Shown here one piece after another: positions 33,178 through 41,245 of a DNA stretch of 64,000 nt (position 1 is the first letter of the stretch; every line of letters starts with the position of its first letter). The notes below the pieces were generated by a model. The model searched no databases and was not told the DNA's origin. It saw only the letters and a list, made by a program, of their open reading frames with translations. The stretch is taken from contig NC_087389.1 in assembly GCF_963675165.1 (NCBI RefSeq), positions 3,134,001 through 3,198,000 on the forward strand, read 5' to 3'. The stretch is from Halichondria panicea. Lineage: Eukaryota; Porifera; Demospongiae; Suberitida; Halichondriidae. The translations under genes were made by a program, and so were the position numbers.

Positions 33178-33525
33178 GGAAGGAATACTTTTAGCCACAC
33201 ATTCAATGAACGGGCAGTAAACCGTTTGACATAAGTCTCCATGAACAAACAACAATAGGCAACCTACGCACAGAGTGCGTGTGAAACATTGAACAATTAA
33301 GTTCTACACTTAGAGTCAATTACTTTAAGTAATAACAGAAAGAAAAGGTGGTTACCCATATTATGTTGATGGAAGGAATCTTTTAGCCACACATTCAATG
33401 AACGGGCAGTAAACCGTTTGACGTAAGTCTCCATGTATAACAATAATGGGCAACCCACGCACAGAGTACGTGTGAAACATTGAACGGGAGGGACGTAAGT
33501 TCTACACGTAGAGTCACTTACTTTG
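33178..33525 (-). repeat. Tandem pair of about 160-bp blocks beyond the Helitron gene
   Basis: 33178-33334 and 33370-33525 both contain TTTTAGCCACACATTCAATG, GGGCAGTAAACCGTTTGAC and TGTGAAACATTGAAC. They lie just downstream of the helicase stop codon and may be subterminal repeats of the Helitron. Confidence 0.8.
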
Positions 33526-35443
33526 TCACAGATGTCACTACTTTGTAGTGGTCACCCGTGTGATAAATATACAAACCCTTTTTGTCCCGAGGAGGGGGGA
33601 TGTTGGGGTCTATTTTGCTCGGACAGTGACACAGCCAGGCATTTCCAGCCATTCTCGAGTAGACGAACACCCTTCGCTCGAGCAGATGGGACAGTGCAAA
33701 GATCTCCAAGTGAGTTCCCCAGGTACGTGTTTGGTCCATTTGCGTGCCCCTGACGTAGGAGATCATGTCCGGGTAACCTGCATCGATCAACCAATGTTTA
33801 CCATTAAACAAATGTTGAAAATCACACATGTGCTTTACAATGGCTCGCCTGACAGTAATGTGTTGACGTTGATAGCCGGTAATGACCACAGACATTGCCC
33901 TGAACATGCACGCTCCATCCCCCATCGTGTCAACGAGCGAGGGTAAATGGGGCGGAGTCAGGGCAATGTTTGGTCCGCCGGCGGTGACAATATTTCTGCG
34001 GTGATTAATTTTCAGCAGCAAACACGCCGATTTCTGTTCAACCTCGTCCAGAGGGTTGAAGCAGAACGATTCACCGTGATTGCTACCACGATTCTCTGGG
34101 TCTTCAACTATATGGCAATCACCAGCAGAGGTGACTGCCTCGTTTAGTTTCTTAACTGGGGGTTTGTCAACATTGCTGGGGACTTTCCTTTCAAGGTTAC
34201 ATTGCCGTTTGGCTGGCGGGAAGACCGCAGGCGTCCTTTCCTTTCGTTTCTTAATTGGGGGTTTACTCCCTTCAACCGTACACTGCCGTTTGGCTGGCGG
34301 GACAATCGCAGCTGTCATTTTCCTTTTTCTGTTTTGTTTAACGGGCAATTCGTACGCTGCCAAGTCTGGCCTGAATGCTAGCCTGAGCCTGTTACACTCC
34401 TCCACGCACGTTCTAGAGGCCATGATGGAGTCAGGTGTAAAGGACGTCAGGTGTACACCGTCTATGGACCTGACTCTGGACAACGCCACGTACGCCATGC
34501 CCTCACCAAACACGCTGTCAGATAGGTCGATGATGGCACAGTCGAGCGAGAGTCCTTGGCTCTTGTGTATGGTGACGGCATAAGCGACTATTAGAGGGAA
34601 CTGGTTCCTTGAAATATAGAATTTTTTCAGGACACAGAACCGGTTAGCGACTCTGGTCACTTTGTACGGTTCTGCCACACGGTCGAACTTAACAGTCACG
34701 TGTTTAGATTCTATTTCAAGAACAGTGCCTACGGCTCCGTTTACTAGACCGTCTTCGGTGGACAGGTTTCGTCTCAACATGACGCGAGCATTAACGGCCA
34801 GGTGGAGCACTTCTTCCAGACCAGCCGTCAAGCTGCTGTCTTTGTTCATTTCTGTCAGACGCTTTTCGGCCTGTTTGTTCCACTCTCCGTTGGCGCAGGC
34901 ACCCTCGTCTATGACGTCTCTACAACGCAGTGGTATTATCTTACTGTCTAGAGTGTTTAAAAGATCAGAGTTAACTGTTGCACATGCTTTTCTAGTCGAG
35001 AAAAGGCATATGGGTTTTTTACCCTCGCGTTTAAGTTGCTCGTACTTTTCTAGTACGGGCACATCAAAGACGCGTTCTGTCAGGAGAGAGACTGCCTGTT
35101 CGCTAGGAAATCCCCTCCTGACGCCGTCGAGTATTTCAGTGTACAATTTGTCCCCTTTTTGTCTTTCGTTAATGGTAAGCTCGTCGTACACTACTGTGCT
35201 TTTCCAAATGTTTGCGGACCCTATGCAACCTATTCTGAGCGATAGCACTTTAGTGGGAACGCTTTGGAACACCGGTGCACCGTTAACGGGTGGTAGCTGG
35301 AGGATGTCGCCCACAAAGAGCATTGTTTTACCCCCAAACCATTCTGCCCCCCCGTAAATCTCGTCAAGTCTCAAATGTATGTACGTTAGATTGAGACTTG
35401 ACACCATGGACACCTCGTTAATTATGAACACCTTTACGTTCAT
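33518..35443 (-). CDS. Helitron Pif1-type helicase (C-terminal part) with OTU protease domain
   Basis: 641 codons. The helicase part has 'VFIINEVSMVSS' (Walker B; Pif1 proteins usually have DE, here NE), 'FVGDILQLPPV' (motif III), 'VTIHKSQGLSLD' (motif V) and 'YVALSRVRS' (motif VI). After a basic linker with repeated 'PPAKRQC' motifs (residues about 375-430), an OTU cysteine-protease domain begins near residue 500: 'MGDGACMFRAMS' (Asp and Cys) and 'GDHYKVV' (His). The helicase unwinds DNA during rolling-circle transfer; the OTU role in Helitrons is unknown. The Walker A part is in the neighbouring frame. Confidence 0.9.
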   Translation of the reverse strand: MNVKVFIINEVSMVSSLNLTYIHLRLDEIYGGAEWFGGKTMLFVGDILQLPPVNGAPVFQSVPTKVLSLRIGCIGSANIWKSTVVYDELTINERQKGDKLYTEILDGVRRGFPSEQAVSLLTERVFDVPVLEKYEQLKREGKKPICLFSTRKACATVNSDLLNTLDSKIIPLRCRDVIDEGACANGEWNKQAEKRLTEMNKDSSLTAGLEEVLHLAVNARVMLRRNLSTEDGLVNGAVGTVLEIESKHVTVKFDRVAEPYKVTRVANRFCVLKKFYISRNQFPLIVAYAVTIHKSQGLSLDCAIIDLSDSVFGEGMAYVALSRVRSIDGVHLTSFTPDSIMASRTCVEECNRLRLAFRPDLAAYELPVKQNRKRKMTAAIVPPAKRQCTVEGSKPPIKKRKERTPAVFPPAKRQCNLERKVPSNVDKPPVKKLNEAVTSAGDCHIVEDPENRGSNHGESFCFNPLDEVEQKSACLLLKINHRRNIVTAGGPNIALTPPHLPSLVDTMGDGACMFRAMSVVITGYQRQHITVRRAIVKHMCDFQHLFNGKHWLIDAGYPDMISYVRGTQMDQTRTWGTHLEIFALSHLLERRVFVYSRMAGNAWLCHCPSKIDPNIPPPRDKKGLYIYHTGDHYKVVTSVTK

Positions 35444-35501
35444 TAGTTGTTGCCTGAGGTATTTGAGCGTTTGTTTGGGCAGTTCCCAGTACGATGCAGT
35501 T

Positions 35502-36005
35502 TTACTGTCGTGCTCTTATCGGCAACTGAAAGAGCTGGTAGGTGGTAACACCGTTTACATTACAAGCTGCTAGGCCCGTGGGGGCGGCTACTGCACTTGA
35601 ATTGGGTATATCCGGCCACGTGGCTTTGACAAACGCTCTAAGCGCCTGAATGAGGAAGGACTTGCCCGTTCCCCCCACACCACTAACGAACATTTGCAAA
35701 GGTTTGATGTCTGTGCATTTACAGGCTCCTTTTTCGTGGTCTAATTCGTGCAACAAATGCCCAGTGATTTTTTTGTAAACCCGGCTTTGGTCGTCGTTTA
35801 GCATGGACAGTCTCCTGTCCAGCGTTATGGGGTCTACGTCGAGGTCTAACTCGAGATGGCGATCCAAGTGTGATTTAGCCATGCCCTGGAGCAGAAGGTT
35901 GACGTCGTCTTCGTCGTCTTCCTCCTCCTCCTCCACCTCTTTTTTCTGACGTTTCGACCTTCTGGCGTTTGAGATTTCCCGCGATCTCTTATTGACGTCC
36001 AACAT
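35502..36005 (-). CDS. Helitron Pif1-type helicase, Walker A part
   Basis: Begins with an acidic/basic stretch ('KRQKKEVEEEEEDDEDD'), then 'LNDDQSRVYKKITGHLL' and 'MFVSGVGGTGKSFLIQALRA' (Walker A), 'AVAAPTGLAACNVNGVTTYQ' (motif Ia). It ends at a stop in 'LPIRARQ', where a one-base shift separates it from the 33518-35443 frame. Confidence 0.9.
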   Translation of the reverse strand: MLDVNKRSREISNARRSKRQKKEVEEEEEDDEDDVNLLLQGMAKSHLDRHLELDLDVDPITLDRRLSMLNDDQSRVYKKITGHLLHELDHEKGACKCTDIKPLQMFVSGVGGTGKSFLIQALRAFVKATWPDIPNSSAVAAPTGLAACNVNGVTTYQLFQLPIRARQ

Positions 36006-38016
36006 CTTCTGGAGCTTGTCGTGGTGAGCAAGGAGGGCCTTCGTTCAGCCTCCTCTCGAACGCCATTTTAGGCGACTCTCCGTCGAGGAGGAGGTCACCC
36101 TCGTCAACGAACGGGACAAAGGGCAGAATGAGGCAGTAGTAGTACTCTTGCTCCTGTTCTTTTCTGTTGGTGTCGTACGTGGGGTGACTGATAACGCGAG
36201 GTTTGACGAGCCTCCTGTACGTTTTCTCACCCTGGCGGTCCCTAGCGTACCAGTCAATGTGTGAAGCGAAGTCGTGCAAGCACATGGAGGACAGTCTGTC
36301 TGGCCTGTTTGGATAGTGAACGTCTATCAGGCTAGGGGCGTACAGGTCAGTACTTTTCGCGTTCATTTTTAAGAGCTGAGTGTAGTTTTTGAGCTTTCTA
36401 TTGCGTTTGTACGGTAGCGAAGCATTCACGTAGTAAACATCGTTTGACTTCTCGTTAAAGTGGTCACCTGTAACATGGTCGTACCCCTCGTGCTGCCCTA
36501 ATTCTCGGGTTTTAAAGGTACTTAAAGCAAACTTCCACAACTTCTTGTAGAGAGTAGTGCCCGTGCTAGACAGGCTAGACAGTTCCGCAAACGTGTCTTG
36601 CATGGCGCTTTTCTCTGCTTTTGTGACGTACGCCGTAATGTAACCGGTGAGCGCCATGCTGGTCTCGGCTATGTACTGGACGTCAACGTTAGCTTTCCAA
36701 AGGTGCAGCAGCAAGGGATTGTAATCGTTGATTCTGGCTTCTTGGCCGTTTCTGGGAAGATCGTACACTCTCTGCCTAGTATTGGTTTTTTCCATGGCGT
36801 TTAAAGAGGCCGTGGCCGTCGCTATTCTGGGAAAGTTGAATCTACACCTTTTAATGTACTTTCCCTTACCAACGTGTCTAGGCCTAGAACAGTAGTTGTT
36901 GCACCGATGCATCTGATATTTCATGACCAAGGCGTACAGTTCCGGGTCAGTTTCTTTGTCTGGGATGTTACACGTGATTCTCTCCTGTATCCAGGCGAGA
37001 ACCACGTGATCGGGGTCGACCCCCATCACGGGGGCTCCCTTTATCCAAAGCATGACGTGGTAATGCGGTGCACCTCTGTCCTGAAACTCTTTTTTGATAA
37101 AATAGCACACCACCTCGCCAAACAACTTGCCACGCATAATTACAATTCGGAACATCGCGTGGAATTTGTGCGAAAACTGCTTGGACACCGAGGCGGGGTC
37201 GTCATTGCACATTTTAGAGATATTTACTTTTGAGCCGGGATCGTAGTCGCCGAGTAGCTTAAGGAACTCCAAAATGTCTGGTGAGCTATATTCTGCACAG
37301 CTTAGCGTCATGAAAATGGTAGCTGGACCGTTCTCCCTAACTAGAGCATTCAATTCACCGGCAGTTTTATGCCAGTACTGCTTGGTTCCACGCACACTAC
37401 GCATGATTGTGGAGAGGTTTCCCTCTAGCTCGCCGTCTTTTTTTTCTAGCTGTTTCAGCAGGTCTTTGACACTGGAATGTCTGTTTGTGGTGTTTTTAAG
37501 CACGTTGAAAATGCCCGCCTTGATCTCTCTCAAGAGTGTTTGGTGCGTGAGGTAGAACAGGTACTCGCTACTTTTTCTGTACCTAGAGTCTTTGTTGTTT
37601 AGACGCGACTTTACGTACTCGCTGAAACTCAGGTGCTCGTCGCGAGGGTGGAACTCGCCGAATCTACCTGTTGGGAAAAGGTTTGGGAAGCACATGACGT
37701 CTAAATGCTCCTGGCTACTTTTTAACGGATATTCGTCTACCTTGAGCATTTTAATTTTAAACTGGTCTATGTCGGCAACGTTGGGTTTGAACGTGTCTAA
37801 ACTACGTACCGTGTAAGCTTGAATGCCGGCCACGTATCCCGACTTGTCGGTCACCTTTTCGAGCATGGTGCTGGTTGCACTGTTTGCAACCTGTATGACT
37901 ACGTCTTCCATGGACTGTTCTACTTTTCCTGGTTGCACGTCTACGTACACCAGTTGATTTCTTTGAGTTTTGTCAAAGCTCCTTCGATTTTGTTTATGTC
38001 GACGAACTTCCGCCAA
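35989..38016 (-). CDS. Helitron Rep nuclease domain
   Basis: 675 codons. The Helitron-like N-terminal domain includes 'ATIFMTLSCAEYSSPDILEF'. The HUH motif is 'GAPHYHVMLWIKG' (His-Tyr-His, near residue 320). The catalytic Tyr pair is likely in 'LTGYITAYVTKAEKSAM' near residue 455. Rep nicks the element strand and joins it to the target. Cys/His clusters ('MHRCNNYCSRPRHVGKGKY') suit zinc binding. The frame is joined to the helicase across a shift near 36000. Upstream it is cut from the DUF6570 segment by a 13-bp-period tandem duplication at 38044-38068. Confidence 0.92.
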   Translation of the reverse strand: MAEVRRHKQNRRSFDKTQRNQLVYVDVQPGKVEQSMEDVVIQVANSATSTMLEKVTDKSGYVAGIQAYTVRSLDTFKPNVADIDQFKIKMLKVDEYPLKSSQEHLDVMCFPNLFPTGRFGEFHPRDEHLSFSEYVKSRLNNKDSRYRKSSEYLFYLTHQTLLREIKAGIFNVLKNTTNRHSSVKDLLKQLEKKDGELEGNLSTIMRSVRGTKQYWHKTAGELNALVRENGPATIFMTLSCAEYSSPDILEFLKLLGDYDPGSKVNISKMCNDDPASVSKQFSHKFHAMFRIVIMRGKLFGEVVCYFIKKEFQDRGAPHYHVMLWIKGAPVMGVDPDHVVLAWIQERITCNIPDKETDPELYALVMKYQMHRCNNYCSRPRHVGKGKYIKRCRFNFPRIATATASLNAMEKTNTRQRVYDLPRNGQEARINDYNPLLLHLWKANVDVQYIAETSMALTGYITAYVTKAEKSAMQDTFAELSSLSSTGTTLYKKLWKFALSTFKTRELGQHEGYDHVTGDHFNEKSNDVYYVNASLPYKRNRKLKNYTQLLKMNAKSTDLYAPSLIDVHYPNRPDRLSSMCLHDFASHIDWYARDRQGEKTYRRLVKPRVISHPTYDTNRKEQEQEYYYCLILPFVPFVDEGDLLLDGESPKMAFERRLNEGPPCSPRQAPEDVGRQ

Positions 38017-38049
38017 AGAACGTTTTTCTTTGTGGGAACCCCGTCGACT

Positions 38050-38373
38050 TTAACGTTCGACTTTAACGTACAGCTGCGGTTTAGGCAGTCCGCATTCGTT
38101 CAGAGCTAGCGTTTCAGCCGTGTTTGCCATGGGCAATGGCAGAATGAACATGTTACCGCGGCACGCTTTGAGACAATTGTACGAAGGAACTTTCTTCGAA
38201 TACGGATGCAACCTGATGACAGTTTGAAACGTTTTCGCTAGTTGAATCAATTGCAAGCTAAAGGCGTCGAGCCCCTTTAGTTCGTCTGGCAGGGGTGCCG
38301 TTTCTAGACCGTTCACTACGGCCCTAGGTGGAATTATGTCCAACTTTATCTTTGGTTTACAGTGGTTACACAT
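38050..38373 (-). CDS. Helitron DUF6570-like segment
   Basis: 107 codons: 'MCNHCKPKIKLDIIPPRAVV', 'DELKGLDAFSLQLIQLAKTF', 'NCLKACRGNMFILPLPM'. This pattern (Cys pair, PP-A, L-x-E/D, KG-P) is the DUF6570 module found N-terminal to Rep in animal Helitrons; I name it from memory. It overlaps the end of the 38346-40226 frame by a frameshift. Confidence 0.7.
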   Translation of the reverse strand: MCNHCKPKIKLDIIPPRAVVNGLETAPLPDELKGLDAFSLQLIQLAKTFQTVIRLHPYSKKVPSYNCLKACRGNMFILPLPMANTAETLALNECGLPKPQLYVKVER

Positions 38374-40226
38374 GTAACGGTTAACCAGGCAAAACTATCG
38401 GGAAGGCTCTCGGGGGCCACCACAGTGCACTGAGCACGTCGGAAGAGTTGGTCGCAACACATGCACGGGTGTATCGCATAGTCGCGGACTTTTTTCTCGT
38501 ACTGCTGAATTAATTTAGCGTACTTAGACATGAGCAAAGCTTCTAGATGTTTAACTCTAAAGGGTGTGTCTAGCGTATCGCTACATTTACTGGCATCCTG
38601 TGGTTCTACGCAATTGCGATCAAACAGCTTGTCGAAAGTTAGTTCGCAAGCTTCTAGGAGCAGCTGATAGTCGTGGTTTTTAATGCCAGCGTCTAGCTTT
38701 GATATTTTGTTGCTCTTTCTTATTGCCTCGTACACTTGCCCTTGTAACTTGGACAGGGCGGGATAGTGCACGAGAGCGTTTCTGAGAATCCTCAACTGAT
38801 TGTCACAAACGCTCCCGAACAAGTGACAAACGTGGGGATGGCCCATCCTCAAATTGCCCGCCTTTGATTCAAAATCTGGAATTTCGGGGTCGAGCGGGAC
38901 TTCCCATTCCTGTATGTGCGTGTGCACATACGGACACGTGTGGAGGCCGTCCAGGCGGTCTCTGAGGACTTGAAGGTCCTCGCAAAACATGTCCTGCAAA
39001 TCGGTAATTCTTTCAAACTCTACGTTTGAAACTTGCCTACACCTGGCCGTACAGGCCCACCTTGGTTTGGGCAATTTTTTTTTCTGAGGGGTTTTTTCAG
39101 ACACGATAGGTTTGTGGTCTGCTAGCATGCACTCACCGGTCGTTTTCACCTGTATCGGAGTGGGCAGTTTGTGCACTGGCTCCTCGATACTGGGTATGCC
39201 ACTAGTGTACGTACATTCAGGCAGGTGGTCGTGGGTGTAACCAGCTTCGTAAAAGTAAGGCTCTCTACAATCTGTATGGCACTTAAGGCCAAAGTCCTTA
39301 ATGCACGTGAAACGTTGGTCCATGACGTCTCTCTTGACCCCTAGGAGGCAAGCTACAGCTTTTCTGCGATCGGCTAGGCTGAGCCTCACTAAATGACTGG
39401 CAGCAAGCTTACATGCAGTGAACTTTTGGGCTGCTTTGTTTTTGCCGTCCTTCCAGTTCGGAATTTTTGCTAAACCTTCGAGAATGCATTTTGTAAGGAC
39501 CTTGCTTTTCGTGAAAACGTCCTCTAGGCTTGTCCTAAGGGAGTGCATTACTTGGTCGTTTGGTTCAGCTAGCGGGTATTTTTGCTTCCTTCTCGCGTTA
39601 AAAGCCTTCGCACGTCGTTTGTACGACGCTCTAGAGGTTTGAGAAGACTTTTTGCGGAGAACAAATAATTGCTTCATATAGCTCCGCGCAGTAGAGGTCC
39701 GTGAGAGAGCTCTACTGCGTTGAGTGTTTTTGCGGTAGTGGGTCGAAACCGACTGCCGGGATTGAAGCGCACTTTTCTCAGGATTCAGATACCGATATTT
39801 TGACACAGCCCTCCTTGTGGAGGCCTTGTCGGGCTTTGAATTCCTGTACTTGGACACAGCCCTCCTTGTGGAGGCTGTGGCCTTGTCGGGCTTTGAATTC
39901 CTGTACTTGGACACAGCACTCTTTGTGGAGGCTGTGGCCTTGTCGGGATCAGAATTTCGCCACTTGACCGTAGCACTCCTTGTGGAGGCTTTGGCCTTTT
40001 CAGGGTGTAAACCCCTATGCTTGGATACAGCTCTCCTTGTGGAGGCTGTGGCTTTCTCAACATTTTGGGAACGATAATGTAAAGCTTTTTTAATAACAAT
40101 GTCCCGATGAGATTTGTAATAGTCAGTACCAGATGATTTCTGAGTGTCTGAAAGGTTTTGGTATCGTGTTTTGCGCTTTTTACGGTTTATGAGTTTGCTG
40201 CTTTTGAAAGGCATGCTAACAAACAA
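38346..40226 (-). CDS. Helitron protein N-terminal region with basic 19-residue repeats
   Basis: 626 codons, ATG at 40226 or 40214 ('MPFKSSKLINRKKRK'). Residues about 45-175 are six to seven copies of a basic 19-residue unit of the form 'YRNSKPDKATASTRRAVSK', encoded by 57-bp repeats; one copy lacks two residues. Further down are many paired Cys ('ECTYTSGIPS', 'LHTCPYVHTH', 'HPCMCCDQLFRRAQC') suggesting zinc-binding modules. The repeats may bind DNA. It leads into the DUF6570 segment across a break near 38373. Confidence 0.8.
   Translation of the reverse strand: MFVSMPFKSSKLINRKKRKTRYQNLSDTQKSSGTDYYKSHRDIVIKKALHYRSQNVEKATASTRRAVSKHRGLHPEKAKASTRSATVKWRNSDPDKATASTKSAVSKYRNSKPDKATASTRRAVSKYRNSKPDKASTRRAVSKYRYLNPEKSALQSRQSVSTHYRKNTQRSRALSRTSTARSYMKQLFVLRKKSSQTSRASYKRRAKAFNARRKQKYPLAEPNDQVMHSLRTSLEDVFTKSKVLTKCILEGLAKIPNWKDGKNKAAQKFTACKLAASHLVRLSLADRRKAVACLLGVKRDVMDQRFTCIKDFGLKCHTDCREPYFYEAGYTHDHLPECTYTSGIPSIEEPVHKLPTPIQVKTTGECMLADHKPIVSEKTPQKKKLPKPRWACTARCRQVSNVEFERITDLQDMFCEDLQVLRDRLDGLHTCPYVHTHIQEWEVPLDPEIPDFESKAGNLRMGHPHVCHLFGSVCDNQLRILRNALVHYPALSKLQGQVYEAIRKSNKISKLDAGIKNHDYQLLLEACELTFDKLFDRNCVEPQDASKCSDTLDTPFRVKHLEALLMSKYAKLIQQYEKKVRDYAIHPCMCCDQLFRRAQCTVVAPESLPDSFAWLTVTCVTTVNQR
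39700..40097 (-). repeat. 57-bp coding tandem repeats
   Basis: Period 57, seen for example between 39838 and 39895 (GAATTCCTGTACTTGG). In-frame, encoding the 19-residue basic repeat. Confidence 0.85.
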
Positions 40227-40229
40227 ACC

Positions 40230-41140
40230 ATTTATAATAATTAAGAATACAACACTTATCAGTTGATTGTAGAGGTAACTTTAAATGCTCTTAGTCAACA
40301 GAACAAGTGCAGCAAGCAGTCCAAGTGTAACTGTAATAATATAAAGTCATTCAAATATATATAAAGATGTAAGTAACTCACCTAAGAAATTAGCTGATGC
40401 GTCTTCCTTATAGCATGAACCACGAGGTTCTGTTGCACAGGAGCCACCTGTATATTATTGCTGTGGCTTGTACACGCATGCGTATAATGAAAATGGCGGA
40501 ATTTTCTTGGTTGGAAAATTGTTGTAAAGAGAGGTCAGGTGCATTTTGAAATCGATCGCAAATCTGAGGAACTGCTTTTTAATCCAAGTTGTGTTAGTTT
40601 GGAAAAGCTATGCACAATGTCCTGGAGATGGCTGTACTTGGAGAAAATGATGGGCAAGAAACTTACTCACTTACTTACTTAGTCAGTCAGACAAAGTGCG
40701 GTGAAATGTGGAAATAGTGCAATTTTTAAAATGACAATATTAATTCATTAAAAGGTTCATGGATAATAAAATGAGAGATATAAACAGAGAAAAGGCTAAA
40801 TAAACTATCTGTCCATTCACTTTCTTGATGTGGCCTTTCCCTGCAGAGATAGAACAGTTTGAACATGAGTCAAAATAAGTGAAATTTTGCTAAATACGGG
40901 CAGACCCAATGCCAATCCTATGTAAAACCTACTGGTTTTACTAATACTGTCTGTCATTGTAAAGCTTGGATCCTGCACGTACTTGCCTGCTACCTTTAGT
41001 GCGGTCAATGCGGTCAACTCAACTAGCGAAGGCTCAACTAGCGATCACGCAAACAGCGAAGCGATCAACTACCAAGGTGAGAACTCTAGTTGTAATCATT
41101 TATAAAACATTAAACATAAAAAAACATTAAACATAAAAAT
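40230..41140. other. Upstream side of the Helitron, no gene
   Basis: AT-rich; holds the right hairpin repeat (40916-40947) and small duplications near 41000-41060 and 41104-41138 (period 17). Confidence 0.4.
40916..40947 (+). repeat. Hairpin-containing direct repeat, right copy
   Basis: ATCCTATGTAAAACCTACTG continues GTTTTACTAATA; same 8-bp stem as the left copy at 32516-32546, with two differences. Confidence 0.75.
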
Positions 41141-41154
41141 TCGTATCTGAAATC

Positions 41155-41245
41155 AGAAATCACTCGTAACTGTTTCCCACAGGTACCCCGGGGTATCTTG
41201 ACACCATCATCGTTACCTAGCAACTGACTAATTAGTGATACAATG
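41155..41245 (-). repeat. TTAA-family fragment, copy 4
   Basis: CACTCGTAACTGTTTCCCAC, CATCATCGTTACCTAGCAAC and CTGACTAATTAGTGAT match the inverted end of copy 1 (2040-2140). Only about 90 bp remain. Confidence 0.65.

Larger units (their letters stand above)
33178..40947 (-). mobile_element. Helitron (rolling-circle transposon) with OTU domain; limits uncertain
   Basis: Minus-strand frames in order encode a basic repeat N-terminus, a DUF6570-like segment, the Helitron Rep domain (HUH plus two Tyr), a Pif1-type helicase and an OTU domain. Few frame breaks (near 38050, 36000 and 35470) suggest a fairly young insertion. OTU-containing helicases are described for the Helitron2/Helentron side of the family. 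Neither terminus could be fixed: the outer limits given are the downstream tandem block and the upstream hairpin repeat. Confidence 0.85.

Noticed and set aside
33523..35573. Plus-strand open frames over the Helitron helicase (for example 34662-35357)
   Set aside because: They are antisense shadows of the well-supported minus-strand helicase and carry no motifs.
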